A stretch of DNA of 64,000 nucleotides from Salvia splendens (lineage: Eukaryota > Streptophyta > Magnoliopsida > Lamiales > Lamiaceae): the NCBI RefSeq assembly GCF_004379255.2, contig NC_056042.1, positions 14,989,901-15,053,900 of the forward strand, read 5' to 3'. The notes under the pieces were generated by a model. The model searched no databases. It saw only the letters and a list, made by a program, of their open reading frames with translations, and had not been told where the DNA came from. The position numbers were made by a program, and so were the translations under genes. Shown here piece after piece: positions 47,249 through 58,355 of the stretch. The stretch's first letter is position 1. The number at the start of each line of letters is the position of its first letter.

Positions 47249-47707
47249 TCCCTCCGTCTCAGGCTACTCGCACTTTTTATTTTGACAACGTAAATTTAAA
47301 TATGAGTAAGTAGTGTAATTAAATTAGAATTTTAAGTACTCCCTCCGTCCCCAAAGAATATGCACTTTGGGGACGGCACTGATTTTAATGTAAAATTGAT
47401 AAAGTAGGAGAGATGTAGAGAGGAAAAGTAATTAGAGTATTGTTAGTAGAGAATGAGTCCCACCTTATTAGAGATAAAAGACTTTCCAAAATTAGAAAGT
47501 GCATATTCTTGTAGGACGGAGTAAAAAGAAAAGAGTGCATATTTTTGTGGGACAGAGGGAGTATAATAAAGCAACACTTAATTAGTAAACACTTAATTAA
47601 CTCTAATATCTTAATTAAATACCATAATATTTACTTAACATAGAAATTGTGTAAATAGTTTGAGAGAATCCGAAAATGAATGTGCAAATAGCATAGAACG
47701 GAGGGAG
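47249..47707. mobile_element. Stowaway MITE interrupted by another Stowaway
   Basis: TCCCTCCGTCTCAGGC ... GCATAGAACGGAGGGAG, flanked by TA. The interior contains a second complete MITE at 47339-47561. Confidence 0.7.
47339..47561. mobile_element. Stowaway MITE nested in 47249-47707
   Basis: CTCCCTCCGTCCCCAAAG ... TTTGTGGGACAGAGGGAG between TA dinucleotides. Confidence 0.8.
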
Positions 47708-48004
47708 TATTAATATTACACTAAAATAATTTTAAAATAATGTTTAGCTATGATTTTAAATAATGATTTATTGATATTAAATTAATTTATCATAATATTA
47801 AAACTTAAATAAAATTGAAATGAACATGTAACTAAATATAAAATTTTGAAATTTTAATTAGTAAACTAAATAAGCCATAAGTTTTAATGAGTAGTTCAAT
47901 ACTAATTAATCGTTATTTTAAAATTTATTGTACAACATAAATCACTAAAATAAAGTATACTATGGAATGGTTAGTGCATAATGAGTTAAAGCTATTTGGA
48001 TAAA

Positions 48005-48208
48005 TTAAAGTTGGTAAAAGTTAGACTCAATACGTCGCCGTTTAAATAGCACGGCTGGGGATCCATCCCCTTTCGCAGCCTCTTCCTTAACTGACACCAT
48101 TTCTTGCTCTGTCTGCCGCGCTCTTAGCTCCGCCGCCATCACGCGTGCTACCGCCTCCTTCGCCGTGTTGATTCTTGAACCCCCTAAACTCATTTGTTTT
48201 AATTTCAT
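48005..48208 (-). other. Short protein-like fragment, unidentified
   Basis: A 67-codon minus-strand ORF, GC-richer than its AT-rich surroundings, gives an amphipathic, helix-prone sequence (INTAKEAVARVMAAELRARQ, then TEQEMVSVKEEAA and FKRRRIE). It has no retroelement similarity I can see and no flanking exons. It could be a captured exon carried by the outer TIR element, or chance. Confidence 0.3.
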
Positions 48209-50267
48209 TTTGTTTTTTAATATATTTGTTTTATTTTTTTAAATGATAACTTATAATATTAAGGATATAATTGGGAGTTAATAATCACACTTAACAGCTT
48301 AATTTTGTCACGACCGCATTTTGCTAAGGATAGCGAAAGCGGGTAAACCACGACTAATAAGAAGGATTAATGAAGCGGGGAAAGAAAATGGGTAGAACTT
48401 GAGAATTTGCACAAAGGCCAATTCGACTGATATCATAGAATATGAGCTAAGTATTCAATTAAATGGTCTTGAAAATAGAATAAACATCTTATCAAATAAA
48501 TCAGAGTTCGATGGTGAGATTCTACAACTCTCACTTTACAAAAACACAACGGAATAAGTCCTTACTAAACGACTTCGTGTATGAAGACGCGAATCGTTGG
48601 AAGATCCACTTGATTATTTAATAACATTGACTCCGATCATTACTCCATCCTCTTGACGTTCAACCTGCACATTTATAAATACATGCAGGGCTGAGTACAA
48701 GAGTACTCAGTGGACACGTGCCGAAAATCAAAACATACATTATATAGTTGTCATCCATCTACAGTATCACACAAGGGTTTTTCTTAAAAGACTCGAGCAT
48801 ACTAAATTCTTTGTGATCTTAAAAGTCCGACTGTAGTCTAAGTTCTTCAAATTCATACCATATCTAAGAATCGTGTACCTTGAAGGTGGCCACCTCCCAC
48901 GGACACCATGGCTGGCCAACCTCTCTAGGATGGCTCACAGCTCTAGCGCACATTATTCCGAACAGGATTTGCGGTTCCATTGGGAACAGAATTCGTTACA
49001 TAGTTTTGGCGTCGCCAAAACCCACAGGCTTATAGCCCCAACAGATAGGACTCAAATACAAACATTTTATGGCATGACAACAACTTGAAAATAATCACAA
49101 CTCCATTTTGAGAAAAAGATATTTCATAATTTCACAAGTATTTGCTTTATATACACACTAATGTGCTGGGTATTAAAAGAAAGTCCACCTAGTATGCTTA
49201 TTCCTCAACTTAATTACTTGCTTTGGCCTCACTCGTCCTTTAGCAATTATCATTTGAAAATAAATAGCGTAGCAAGCTAATTAGTACTTGAACTATTTTT
49301 CTTGAGAAAAGAATGCATGCATCTTATTGGATAGCACCTTCACCTTAGTCTCGGCTTATAGGATTTTTCTTAATCCTAACTCGGGCTTCACTACTCTGTA
49401 GAATTATTTATTCACTTTACTAACTTTGGAGAAATTCTATTTTCTCTAGCGCAATTATTTGGGTACTTATTTTAAATTAAATATGGATTCTTGAAAAATC
49501 CATTTTCCCTAAAATCCTTTTGATTTTTCTTAACACTCCAAGATAACTAGATCAAGAATCAACTAATTAGGGAGGCATGTCCCAACTGCCCATTTCTTTT
49601 AATTCAGTTATGGCCCAAATGAAAATGATTAAGATTGGCCCAATTCCTTATTAAATTAGAATAGTCCAACACAATCAACTATACTCCTTCCCCATCGGTA
49701 TTCCTTCTCCAATCCCACTTTCATTTCCAATTTTGAGATTTAGGGCAATCCAGCGGCGGCTTCTCCCCTCTTCTTCTCACAATTTCTCCCGCCGCCGTCC
49801 ACTCCTTCCTCCGGCGAGGTCGCGCTCCGCCGTTTCGTCCACCCAAGAGTGGAGGCGTCGCCTCCTCCGTCACCAAATGTATCCTCAAATCGGAGAAATC
49901 CGACTCCTGCCGTCCCGTCTCGGATCCCGCCGTTTCCGTTACGTCATCATCGCCGGAGATCCGCCCTTTAAAACGGAAATCTTAAATTGAGAAGGCAGCG
50001 GCGTTTCTCCTCCGTCGAGCTCCCTCATACGCCGTCAGCCTCGGCGAGCTGCGCCGCCTCCGTCGTTCACCGCTCGCTGCTGCCTCCTTCGCGAGGCAGT
50101 CACGACACTCAGCGGTGTCTCACGCCGATTCAGCACCGTCGCCGGCGCTTCGAGCTCGGGAGGAGACGGCTGTTGCTCCGCGGCGGTCACGGCTCCGTCG
50201 CCAGTCATCTCCGGGCAGTCCCATCTCCAGCTAAGTTACCCTTCCCCACTTCCCCTTTACTTGCTCT

Positions 50268-50601
50268 GTTAAGTTTTAAAGGTTTTTTCTATTTCTGTTC
50301 TAGAATAAAGTTATCATTCCTCGTTTGTACTGGACTTTTTTTTGTTCCGGATTTGGGAGAGACGCATGACCCTCATGCGTCTCCTTTTAATGAGACGCAT
50401 GACAATTATGCATCTTTCATAAAGACGCATGAGGGTCATGCGTCTCTTTTTTTTCGTTTTATTTTAACGACGCATGAGGGTCATGCGTCTTAGGGAGAGA
50501 CACATCTCCCTCATGCGCCTTTTATATTTTTTAAATTTCACGAACGACGCATGAGCGTCATGCGTCTTAGAAAGAGACGCATGAGGCTCATGCGTCTCCA
50601 A
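50268..50601 (+). repeat. Left TIR of the MULE, filled with CATGCGTC palindromes
   Basis: From about 50370 it is a run of imperfect palindromes of the form GACGCATGA-gg-TCATGCGTC, at least five, separated by AT-rich 15-40 bp spacers. It matches the right TIR in reverse. Confidence 0.85.
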
Positions 50602-51183
50602 TTTCGAATTAAAGCAGCAGCGAAGGCAGTAGCCTCCTCATTCACGCAAACAGAAAGAGAGACGACGAACTTGGCGATTTTTCCTTTGTGATTCGGCGAA
50701 GAAGCCGATTTCCACTCGTGTTCTGGTAATTTTCGTTCAATCCTTCAACCTTCCTTCCTTAATTGTTGTTAATTTGCATAGTTTGTTTAGATTTCCCCTA
50801 ATGTTTGTAAATTAGGGTTTATAACAAATAGCTCCATTTTGATCGATTTTTTTGTTGTTTAGTTAATTGTAATGGATTTTACTGGGTAAATTCATTGTAT
50901 TGTATATTATTGGTATGTTTGAGATGATTGGTGTTGTGATTTTGGTTGTAATTTGGTTAAAATAAGTGAAGTTGGTTAAAATAAGTGAAGACTAACCAGA
51001 ACAAAAAAATAAGATTAGGTGTGTACAAGTGAATTATCAGGCATTCTAAAAACTGTTCTACAACCTAACACATTGCACTTGCAACCCTCTATCACTTGTT
51101 GTTCTCTTGTTATATTATGTTATTTGTACATGCCATTGTGAGTTTGTAATTGTTGTTTTGTGAATATGTACTTAGATTATTAG

Positions 51184-51468
51184 ATGGAGACTTCAAGTTC
51201 TAGCGGACATTTATTGTATGGACCCGAAGACCCGCCGGTCTTAAATATGCAAAAAAATCATATTTCAAATAAACTCATGAAAGAGGGAACAACCCAAGTA
51301 TTTAAAGTCCGAAGGACTGAAAGTAAGACTTGGGACGTCGAAATTCACGAGAATGTTAGATATTGGCTTGACGTCTTTGGTTTCAAAGGCGTGATCGATT
51401 GTGGGAAGCCCATGAAGGTGGACAATGAGCTGATAACGGCGTTGATTGTTGACCCTCATGCGTCTTAG
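51184..51468 (+). pseudogene. Plant mobile domain (MAIN-like) N-terminal fragment in the MULE
   Basis: A 94-codon ORF with the signature opening of plant mobile domain (PMD-C) proteins: LLYGPEDPPVL then QKNHISN, a VRRTESKTWDVE segment, FGFKGVIDCG and NELITALIVD. Family members continue with a WRPETHTFH box. Here the frame runs instead into DPHAS and stop, because the next DNA is a CATGCGTC palindrome block (51457-51500) like the TIR inner edge. PMDs are known to be shared between host genes and MULEs. The truncation suggests a captured, broken copy. Confidence 0.65.
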
Positions 51469-51506
51469 GTAGTGACGCATAATGCTCATGCGTCTCTAAC
51501 TTGCAG
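51457..51506 (+). repeat. Internal copy of the TIR inner edge
   Basis: CCTCATGCGTCTTAGG ... CTCATGCGTCTCTAACTTGC matches the innermost part of the right TIR read in reverse. The PMD fragment is thus bracketed by TIR-like DNA on both sides within the MULE. Confidence 0.7.
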
Positions 51507-51921
51507 GCAGGCAGAGTCCAGAGAGTTCGCCCGGTCGAGCGATTCCATCTTCTAATTTCGCCCGGTCGGGCGTTTTCGGTGAATTTTCAATCGAAAAATT
51601 GTTTTGAATTTTCAATTTGAACTTTAATTATATTTACATACTACTATTTTTCAGTGGAGTTGAGAGAAATACTTTCCATTTTCCAATAGTCCGAAACACA
51701 ACCTTTCATTGAAACTAAACAAAAGAAATTAACTAAAGTGCTAGAGACAGATAAAACAAACTACATTTCATCATAACACATTTCTTCTCCTGCTAATTCC
51801 TCTTCGTCTCCAGCTCCTAAACAAAATAAAAACATACAAAGTTATCTTCTTACTCCATTCATACGATTGAGAAGGAAAAATACCTGCACTGCAGATGTCA
51901 ACAATTTCGTCGGGGAGGATC

Positions 51922-54513
51922 CTACATAACACGACCGACTGTGCAATTTCTACGGTCATGCCCCTCTACGCCGCAATTCCTGCACTTGCGGGGAGCTCTC
52001 AGTTCATCTTCCTTGCGGACATCCATTTGATTAGGAATCCTCCTAGTTCTGCCTTGTCCGCGCTTTCGAGGAAGCAACTGCTCAGGTGTGATACGCAATT
52101 TCCATCCAGGATTTGCCCAATAGTCTTCGTGTCTTGGCGCTTGAAATGAGACACCATAGTACTGTGCTTCCCATGTAGCTTTGTGGTCGTGTTTATCAAT
52201 GAGTTCAAACATAGAGTTACCTCGATCTCTGGCAACGGTGCACGCATGGGAACAAGGAACTCTCCACATCTGCCACTTTCCACAACTGCACTTTAAATCC
52301 ATGAACTCGGCGTCTTGTCTATCATTGCCCTTTGCCTGTCCCTTTTCAACGCGTGGACGACTTCGAATTTGGTAATGACCTAATTCTCGGTCAAGTACTG
52401 AACAGTAATGCATTTGCCCCTTCGCATCATTCGCATCAAGTTTGTCCCTCGCCCACGGGGTCAACCGACCTTCGGTATGTTGTATTTCTGTCTTTCTATT
52501 TGCCCACCATTCCACTGTTCTCCAAAATGTCAGATCAACCAAAGCTCTAATTGGCAGCTCTCTTATACCTCTCAACACGTTGTTGTAGCTCTCTGACATG
52601 TTTGTTGAGGGCACCCCCCATCTCAGTTCATCATCGTAACAAAGAGACCAATTCTCTTTTTTGGCTTTGTTGAGCTCGTGTATCGCAACAAGACTTTCCT
52701 CCCGTAGTGCACGTCGCCTTCGCATGTACTTGCGTACTTGAGTTGTCACACCCAATGCCCATATCATGCCTTTCGCTTTACCGCCCTTACCCTTAAGTTT
52801 TGTTAAGATATTTTTCCTCACATGGATCAAACAAAATTTGTGGTGACATATCGGTGGCTTTTTCCATTCATCAGAACGCATAGCCTTAAGGATTCCTTTA
52901 TGCCTATCCGAAATGATGCACACCTCCCTTTCGTACTTCACCACATGAATCCTGACATGATCCAAAAACCACTCCCAGCTGTCGCCAGTTTCTTCATCAA
53001 CAACGGCATATGCAATAGGCAGACATTTCTTGTTAGCATCAACACCACAAGCAACAAGCAGCTTACCTTTAAATCTTCCTCGAAGGTGAGTCCCGTCTAT
53101 TGTTAAAACAGGTTGGCACTCCTGGAAAGCATGTATAGCAGGCCCAAGTGCCCAGAACACGTAATAGAAGACTTTAGTACGACCCTGGCTCAACAACTCG
53201 TTATGCCTCCACTCAACGATTGTGCTTGGATTCCTATACTGCAGTTCAAGCATGTAGCTTGGCAAATCCCTAAATGACTCCTCCCATCCACCAAACACAA
53301 TCTCTAAAGCCCTTCTCTGTGCATACCATGCCTTCTTATAACTAATTACCACATGAAATTTGTCATGAACAAAATTTCTTACGGCTGCGGCACTGAACTC
53401 GGCATTTTTTAGCAACTGATGGCGAATACACAAAGCAATCATTGGTGATGAAAAGTTAGCATGTCCTCTATCATTACGATGGCCTTCACGACTATGGCGT
53501 CCCCGCCACTTCCTATTCTCCCACATATCATCATGGGCCATGTATGTAACAGAAACTTCCCATCGACATTCATTCGCTTTTTCAGCGTCGGTCTCGCTGA
53601 TAATAGCTGTCCCATCTTCTGTCCTCCCTGCTGGATATTTGCACACGGCATGCCACCTTCTTAATTTGCTCTCAACCACCCTAAATTGCCGGTGTTGCCT
53701 CAGACTCCACATAGTAATAGCAGTCTTCACATGCAGCTTGCTATCAAATTTTGTTCCCCCATTAATCCGATATGGGTGTTTTTCATCCCAGTACATGGTA
53801 CTGCGTTCATTACCAACTTCAGGTGCCTCAGAAGGACCACTCGGCAGTTTGCGAAAATAGTTCAACCCAGTGTGCACGTATTCTGGAAGTGGTTGTTCAC
53901 CTTGCACGACGGGTTTATACACTACCTCCTCATCACTAGAGTCAGCACCGGAATCATCACTTAAAATATCATCAGAAGATGATGACGACAATTCTGGATC
54001 ATCAAGGTCTCCTCGTACAGCATGAACATCAGCATGCTCTTCTACAGTCTCTTGAGTATTCAATCCAACATCAGCAGCATCTGCAACATCTGTTTGCTCA
54101 TTCATACCGCAATCCATGCTCAAAGGTTCAAACCTCTTAGATGATCCAACACCATGATCAACAATTGGTGGGATGAAGGCATTTCCAACAGACGAATACT
54201 CAACAAATAATTCAATATGCCGAGTAGAATTTAGAGCCGCATTGAACATAAAAAACACACTTTGATCACTGTCAACCGCAGTACATACATAACTCGTACC
54301 GGTACCCAAGAAACAATGCCTCCAAGATATTTCGATGAAGTGTTGGTTTGAATCTATTCTTATCTTAGCACATATCATTGCAACTAATTCAGATAATGAA
54401 ACACATGAATCCAATACGATGGAAGCTCTCGCACGAGGAGGATCATAACAAATGCCCACTTGAGGAAGTTGATATATTCTACCACCCCAATATAAACTCA
54501 CGAATACTTGCAT
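51922..54513 (-). CDS. MULE transposase (MuDR/MURA-type), intact
   Basis: The frame is open for 875 codons from an ATG at 54549. The ATG at 54513 (13th residue, MQVFVSLYWGGRIYQLP) fits the usual start of such proteins. Numbering from 54549: an N-terminal MuDR/PB1-like domain (about 13-120), an acidic Ser/Asp linker (185-210), a zinc-binding-like region (250-350), then the MULE DDE domain with D485 in VLTIDGTH, D548 in IISDRH, the CxxH pair C573/H576 and a candidate E653 in NMSESYNN. A SWIM finger follows (C754, C756, C766, H768) and a CCHC knuckle at the end (C856, C859, H864, C869). It binds the TIRs and moves the element. No stop or frameshift was seen, so it may be active. Confidence 0.9.
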   Translation of the reverse strand: MQVFVSLYWGGRIYQLPQVGICYDPPRARASIVLDSCVSLSELVAMICAKIRIDSNQHFIEISWRHCFLGTGTSYVCTAVDSDQSVFFMFNAALNSTRHIELFVEYSSVGNAFIPPIVDHGVGSSKRFEPLSMDCGMNEQTDVADAADVGLNTQETVEEHADVHAVRGDLDDPELSSSSSDDILSDDSGADSSDEEVVYKPVVQGEQPLPEYVHTGLNYFRKLPSGPSEAPEVGNERSTMYWDEKHPYRINGGTKFDSKLHVKTAITMWSLRQHRQFRVVESKLRRWHAVCKYPAGRTEDGTAIISETDAEKANECRWEVSVTYMAHDDMWENRKWRGRHSREGHRNDRGHANFSSPMIALCIRHQLLKNAEFSAAAVRNFVHDKFHVVISYKKAWYAQRRALEIVFGGWEESFRDLPSYMLELQYRNPSTIVEWRHNELLSQGRTKVFYYVFWALGPAIHAFQECQPVLTIDGTHLRGRFKGKLLVACGVDANKKCLPIAYAVVDEETGDSWEWFLDHVRIHVVKYEREVCIISDRHKGILKAMRSDEWKKPPICHHKFCLIHVRKNILTKLKGKGGKAKGMIWALGVTTQVRKYMRRRRALREESLVAIHELNKAKKENWSLCYDDELRWGVPSTNMSESYNNVLRGIRELPIRALVDLTFWRTVEWWANRKTEIQHTEGRLTPWARDKLDANDAKGQMHYCSVLDRELGHYQIRSRPRVEKGQAKGNDRQDAEFMDLKCSCGKWQMWRVPCSHACTVARDRGNSMFELIDKHDHKATWEAQYYGVSFQAPRHEDYWANPGWKLRITPEQLLPRKRGQGRTRRIPNQMDVRKEDELRAPRKCRNCGVEGHDRRNCTVGRVM

Positions 54514-54775
54514 GATTTCTGCAAAAATATATATACAAACCAACAACAATTAAAGATAATTTTTTTCAATAAACCCTAATATAGTAAGTATACAATAAAT
54601 TTATCACAAACCCTAATAATATGCAAATAAACAACAAATACGGGAGCAATGTTGAAAGATTGAAGGAAACTTACCTAAATATGAAGGGAATCGCCAAGGA
54701 AATCGCAAGTTTTGTCTTCCTCCCTTTCTCTCGCGTATTCTGCCTATTCTGCCTTGGCTACTGATTTAAGCAAGT

Positions 54776-55080
54776 TAGAGACGCATGACGCTCATGCGTC
54801 TCTCCCTAAGACGCATGTCGCTCATGCATCGTTGGTGAAATTTAAAAAAAAAAGAAGACGCATGAGGGAGATGCGTCGTTAAAAAATAACGGAAAAAAAT
54901 AGAGACGCATGACCCTCATGCGTCTTTATGAAAGACGCATAATCGTCATGCGTCTCATTAAAAGGAGACGCATGAGGGTCATGCGTCTCTCCCAAATCCG
55001 GAACAAAAAAAAAGTCCAGTACAAACGAGGAATGATAGTTGTGGTTTAGAACAAAAATAGAAAAAACCCTAAGTTTTAAC
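54776..55080 (-). repeat. Right TIR of the MULE
   Basis: Reverse complement of 50268-50601 with some indels. It carries the same series of GACGCATGA/TCATGCGTC palindromes and ends with a shared GGACTTTTTTTTxGTTCCGG stretch. Confidence 0.85.
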
Positions 55081-55462
55081 TTCTTTGGGGCAGTGGCTAT
55101 GTTCTAAGTCTCCAAGATTAAGTCTATTATACGTGCTCACTGGATTGAGCTAAAATCCTTGGTTATTAGTCAATTGTGATGGACTTATATTAGTTGATCG
55201 CTACTGTCGTTGTTGAGGCTCTTTCTACGTGATACTTGTACATGCTTTCGTTGAGGGAACCTAGTGAGCTTCTATGTTCTTGGCTATCTACTTGGTCTAT
55301 ATGATACGATGGTGTAGTGGGATTACCTAATTTTTGGCGATTCCTCTCGTTTGACTGCTGCCACTCCATGGCTCTTCTCCTCTCCCCTGTTGTGCTCCTT
55401 GATTATATGTGAAACTTTGGGGGTCGTAAAGTGGGGAGGAGATTGGAGGTTGTGGTCTCTTA

Positions 55463-57228
55463 GAGCATCCACATCGGTGCTCGATGCGGAGTACGGCGTC
55501 TGTGCCGCTGGCACGGCACTCCCTTGACTCCCTTGACTGCCGCTGGCACGGCTCTGCTCGATACATCGAGCACGTCCGTGCCGCTGAGTAGGCTGACGTG
55601 GTCCGACAGGATTGTCCAACGGCAAAGCCGTTGGCATTTTCAAATTTTGTTTTTTTTAAATTTTGAATTTAATTTAAAAAATCTTTTTTAAATAAAAAAA
55701 ATATTTTCCCACTTCCCAATAAATTATATCCCTTTTCTCCCCACTTTTAATTTATTTTTCAATTTTTTCATTCGAAATTCACATTTTCATCTATAAATAC
55801 CCTCACTTCCACACAAAAAATTTCCCACAACACTACACAATTTTCATCTAAATTCTCTTATCAATTCTCAATCTTTCACTCTTATAAAAAAAATATCCGG
55901 CTCCGGTGATCTCCCCTCCGACTCCCGCGGTTGGAACCACGAATGGTTCGGCTGACAACCATTCCCTAGCCTGGAAACGCAATTCTCGGCCCCTCCTCAA
56001 ACCCAAGGTTCTCAAGTTCCGGGTGGCTACCGACCTTACCTGGTGGACGACCAAGATGCCCCCGGTGGGCGATACGAGTGGGCACCCGAACCCGGATCGG
56101 GAGGGAGTGGTGACTCTCGTACTCCTCCTACTCCTACTCCTACTCCTACTCCTACTCCTTGTAGTGTCCGCACCCCGTACACTCCGGCGGAGATGAATCA
56201 GTTATTCGAAGCCTATTTGATCATCTCCGAATATCGTGAGGTTGGCACGAACCAAAGCAGGAATAGGTTTTGGTGGCACGTCTCTCGCCGGTACAATGAA
56301 AACCCTCTCGGATGGAATCATTGAGCGCAATGAGAGTATGGTGCGCAATGCCATCTTCAGAGCCAACGAAGAAATCCAAAAGTTCCAGGGGTATTACCTC
56401 CAGGAAGAACGATCGGCGGGGAGCGGGAGGAGCGAGCTCGACATCATCAGTGCCGCGTTGGTGACCTACCAATCCCAACATTACAAACCGTTCAAGTACC
56501 TTAGCGCTTGGCAGGGGGTGCTCCATCATCCGAAGTATAAGGGAGGGTTATCATCCTCCTCCAGCTCTTCCAGCAAACGGTCGAGGTCGGTATCTCTGTC
56601 CGACGCCGGCGAGGATGAGGTGGCTAGCCAGCTTGCCGGAGCTAACTTGGGTAGCCCTGACGCCGGTTCGAACAGTTCCTAACGCCGGCCGCAAGGAAGG
56701 AAGAAGGCGATGACCAACCGTTGTCGCGCCGCGACTCCATCCGCCCCCGCTCCTGCTCCCTTTGTGCCACCTCAACCCCTCACCAACTCCTTGTGGACCC
56801 TTTTGGCTCAACTTAATTTGGCCGATAGGTCTCGGATGATTTCCGAGCAACTTGATTCACATTTGACAATGATACGGGAAACATATGGGATAGGGCCAGA
56901 GGACTAGTCTTCCACGAGGGTATTTTTTAGCCTTTAATAATGTAATTTTTAATTTGTAGGATTTTAATTATGTAATTTTTAATTTGTAGAATTTTAATTA
57001 TGTATTTTTTATTTTTTAGGATTTAATTATGTAATTTTTATATTTTAATGTATTTTTAGTAATTGAAGTATTTAAATTAAATAATGGAATGGTGGGACCC
57101 TTGAGCATGTCTTTGCAGAAAAGTATGGATGCGTGTGTTGTGCTCTTAGGGAAGAGTAGAGAGTAAAAAATTAATAAAAGTGGGTCTGAGCCCATTTCCA
57201 TGCTCTTTAGCAAGAGCATAGATGTGGA
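55463..57228. mobile_element. Second PIF/Harbinger-type ORF1-only derivative
   Basis: Left GAGCATCCACATCGGTGCTC and right GAGCATAGATGTGGA are related inverted ends, with TTA on both sides (55460-55462, 57229-57231). It carries a degraded ORF1 relic and no transposase. It lies within the solo LTR, 0.4 kb from the MULE. Confidence 0.7.
55893..56907 (+). pseudogene. Harbinger ORF1 relic with lost start, frameshift and stops
   Basis: The frame begins at ATA where ATG is expected (SGSGDLPSDSRGWNHEWFG follows), hits TGA at 55953, then continues through YEWAPEPGSGGSG, a (TP)n run and a Myb/SANT-like core (YTPAEMNQLFEAYLIISEYR, RFWWHVSRRYNE). A frameshift near 56300 moves the reading to SDGIIERNESMVRNAIFRAN and YKPFKYLSAW; a TAA at 56680 precedes a short tail. 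Same family as 42612-43709, more decayed. Confidence 0.75.
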
Positions 57229-57439
57229 TTACAACACCCTTTTGTCTCATTATCCTTCACTTGCCAAGATTAGCTTAGTCTTCAAGTGTTTAGGGTTAGA
57301 ACCTTTAAAGTGAAGGTGTTGTATACCAAATTTGTGGCACCACATGATGTAAGCAAACCTAGTGTAGACTCTTTCAAAAGTAAAACTCTCTTTACAAAGT
57401 GTTGTATTAATCCATTCTCTTTTTCCTTTGCATCAATAA

Positions 57440-58355
57440 GAGCATCTCCAATGGCGGACGTCCGGTCGGACATCCGGTCGGACATCACGACGGGCGACCG
57501 GGACGTCCGCCATTGTGGCGTTTAGGTCGGATACGGACGTCCCGTGAGGACGTCGGGTGTCCTCGGACGTCCCGGCGACGGGCGGGCGGACGTCCGCCAC
57601 TGTGGCAAGGGTCGGACGTCCCGGTCGGACGTCCGGAAATTTTTTTTTTTAAAAAAAACTCTATATATACGGCTCTTTGAACTTCATTTCAACGCGGAGT
57701 GAGCCGGGGATGTTGGATTATGTAGAGGTTTAGGATGAAACGTTGCATCCCTTCATTTCACAACCGAAAATAACTGATTGTTGGCGGGGTTATAAAATTG
57801 CAATTTGGTCCTTCAATTATCGAAAATTTCATTTCCGGATGAAGATTTCTGCACAGTTCGACCCCAGCCAGGGGCTGCCGCCCCTTGGACCCCGCTCTCG
57901 GGGGCGCTGCCCCCGAACCCCCGTCTAATCATAACGAATTCAAATAAGTGTGCACTCCGCACTTCCAACTTATTTGATGTCTCGTTATAATTATATTGAT
58001 CAATCAAGTTAATCCAATTACACTAAAATATCCAACAGATTATGTATTTTTCTTTTTTCGAATGACTATGTATTTTTGCTTTTTTCTAACTATGTTTTTT
58101 TATGTTTTATGAATATGTATTTTTGCCCGTATTTTGCTTTCCCGTATTCCATGTCAAAATTATATTTCCGTTTTTACGTAATTAAATTATTGTGATTTTT
58201 TTAATTGCGGGATGTCCTAGTGGGAAGGGCGGACATAGGAGGGGATGTCCTAGTGACGTGGCAGTGGGATGGGAAGTCCTAGTGACGTGGCAGGAGGTGT
58301 TTTTGGGATGTCCTAGTGGATGTCCTAGTGGGATGTCCGTCCACTGGAGATGCTC
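57440..58355. mobile_element. PIF-type MITE with an LTR inserted in it
   Basis: GAGCATCTCCAATGGCGGAC and the reverse-complementary end GTCCACTGGAGATGCTC are flanked by TAA on both sides (57437-57439, 58356-58358). Subterminal DNA is packed with GGACGTCC/GGATGTCC words. A solo LTR at 57721-58037 splits it. Confidence 0.85.
57721..58037. mobile_element. Small solo LTR inside the MITE
   Basis: TGTAGAGG ... TATCCAACA with an exact GATTA duplication on both sides (57716-57720, 58038-58042). It contains two GC hairpins (GGGGCTGCCGCCCC and GGGGGCGCTGCCCCC, about 57875-57920) and an imperfect inverted repeat ATAACGA...TCGTTAT (57930-57990). Confidence 0.7.

Larger units (their letters stand above)
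50268..55080. mobile_element. MULE (Mutator-like element) with intact transposase
   Basis: Long inverted repeats at both ends (about 300-330 bp) enclose a single-exon 875-codon transposase on the minus strand and a short plus-strand ORF related to the plant mobile domain. The 4.8-kb element lies inside the solo LTR. TIR arms read nearly identical over long stretches, suggesting recent insertion. I could not settle a 9-bp target duplication: flanks ACTTGCTCT and (A)CTTCTTTGG match only partly, so the outer boundary may be off by a few bases. Confidence 0.85.

Noticed and set aside
49733..50493. ORFs of 85 and 168 codons considered as a host gene 5' end
   Set aside because: Arg/Ser/Pro-rich low-complexity translation of GC-rich LTR DNA, the second running into the MULE palindromes. 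No domain, no splice partner.
50360..50600. CATGCGTC palindrome series considered as a CRISPR-like array
   Set aside because: Units are imperfect palindromes with variable short AT spacers inside transposon TIRs of a plant genome.
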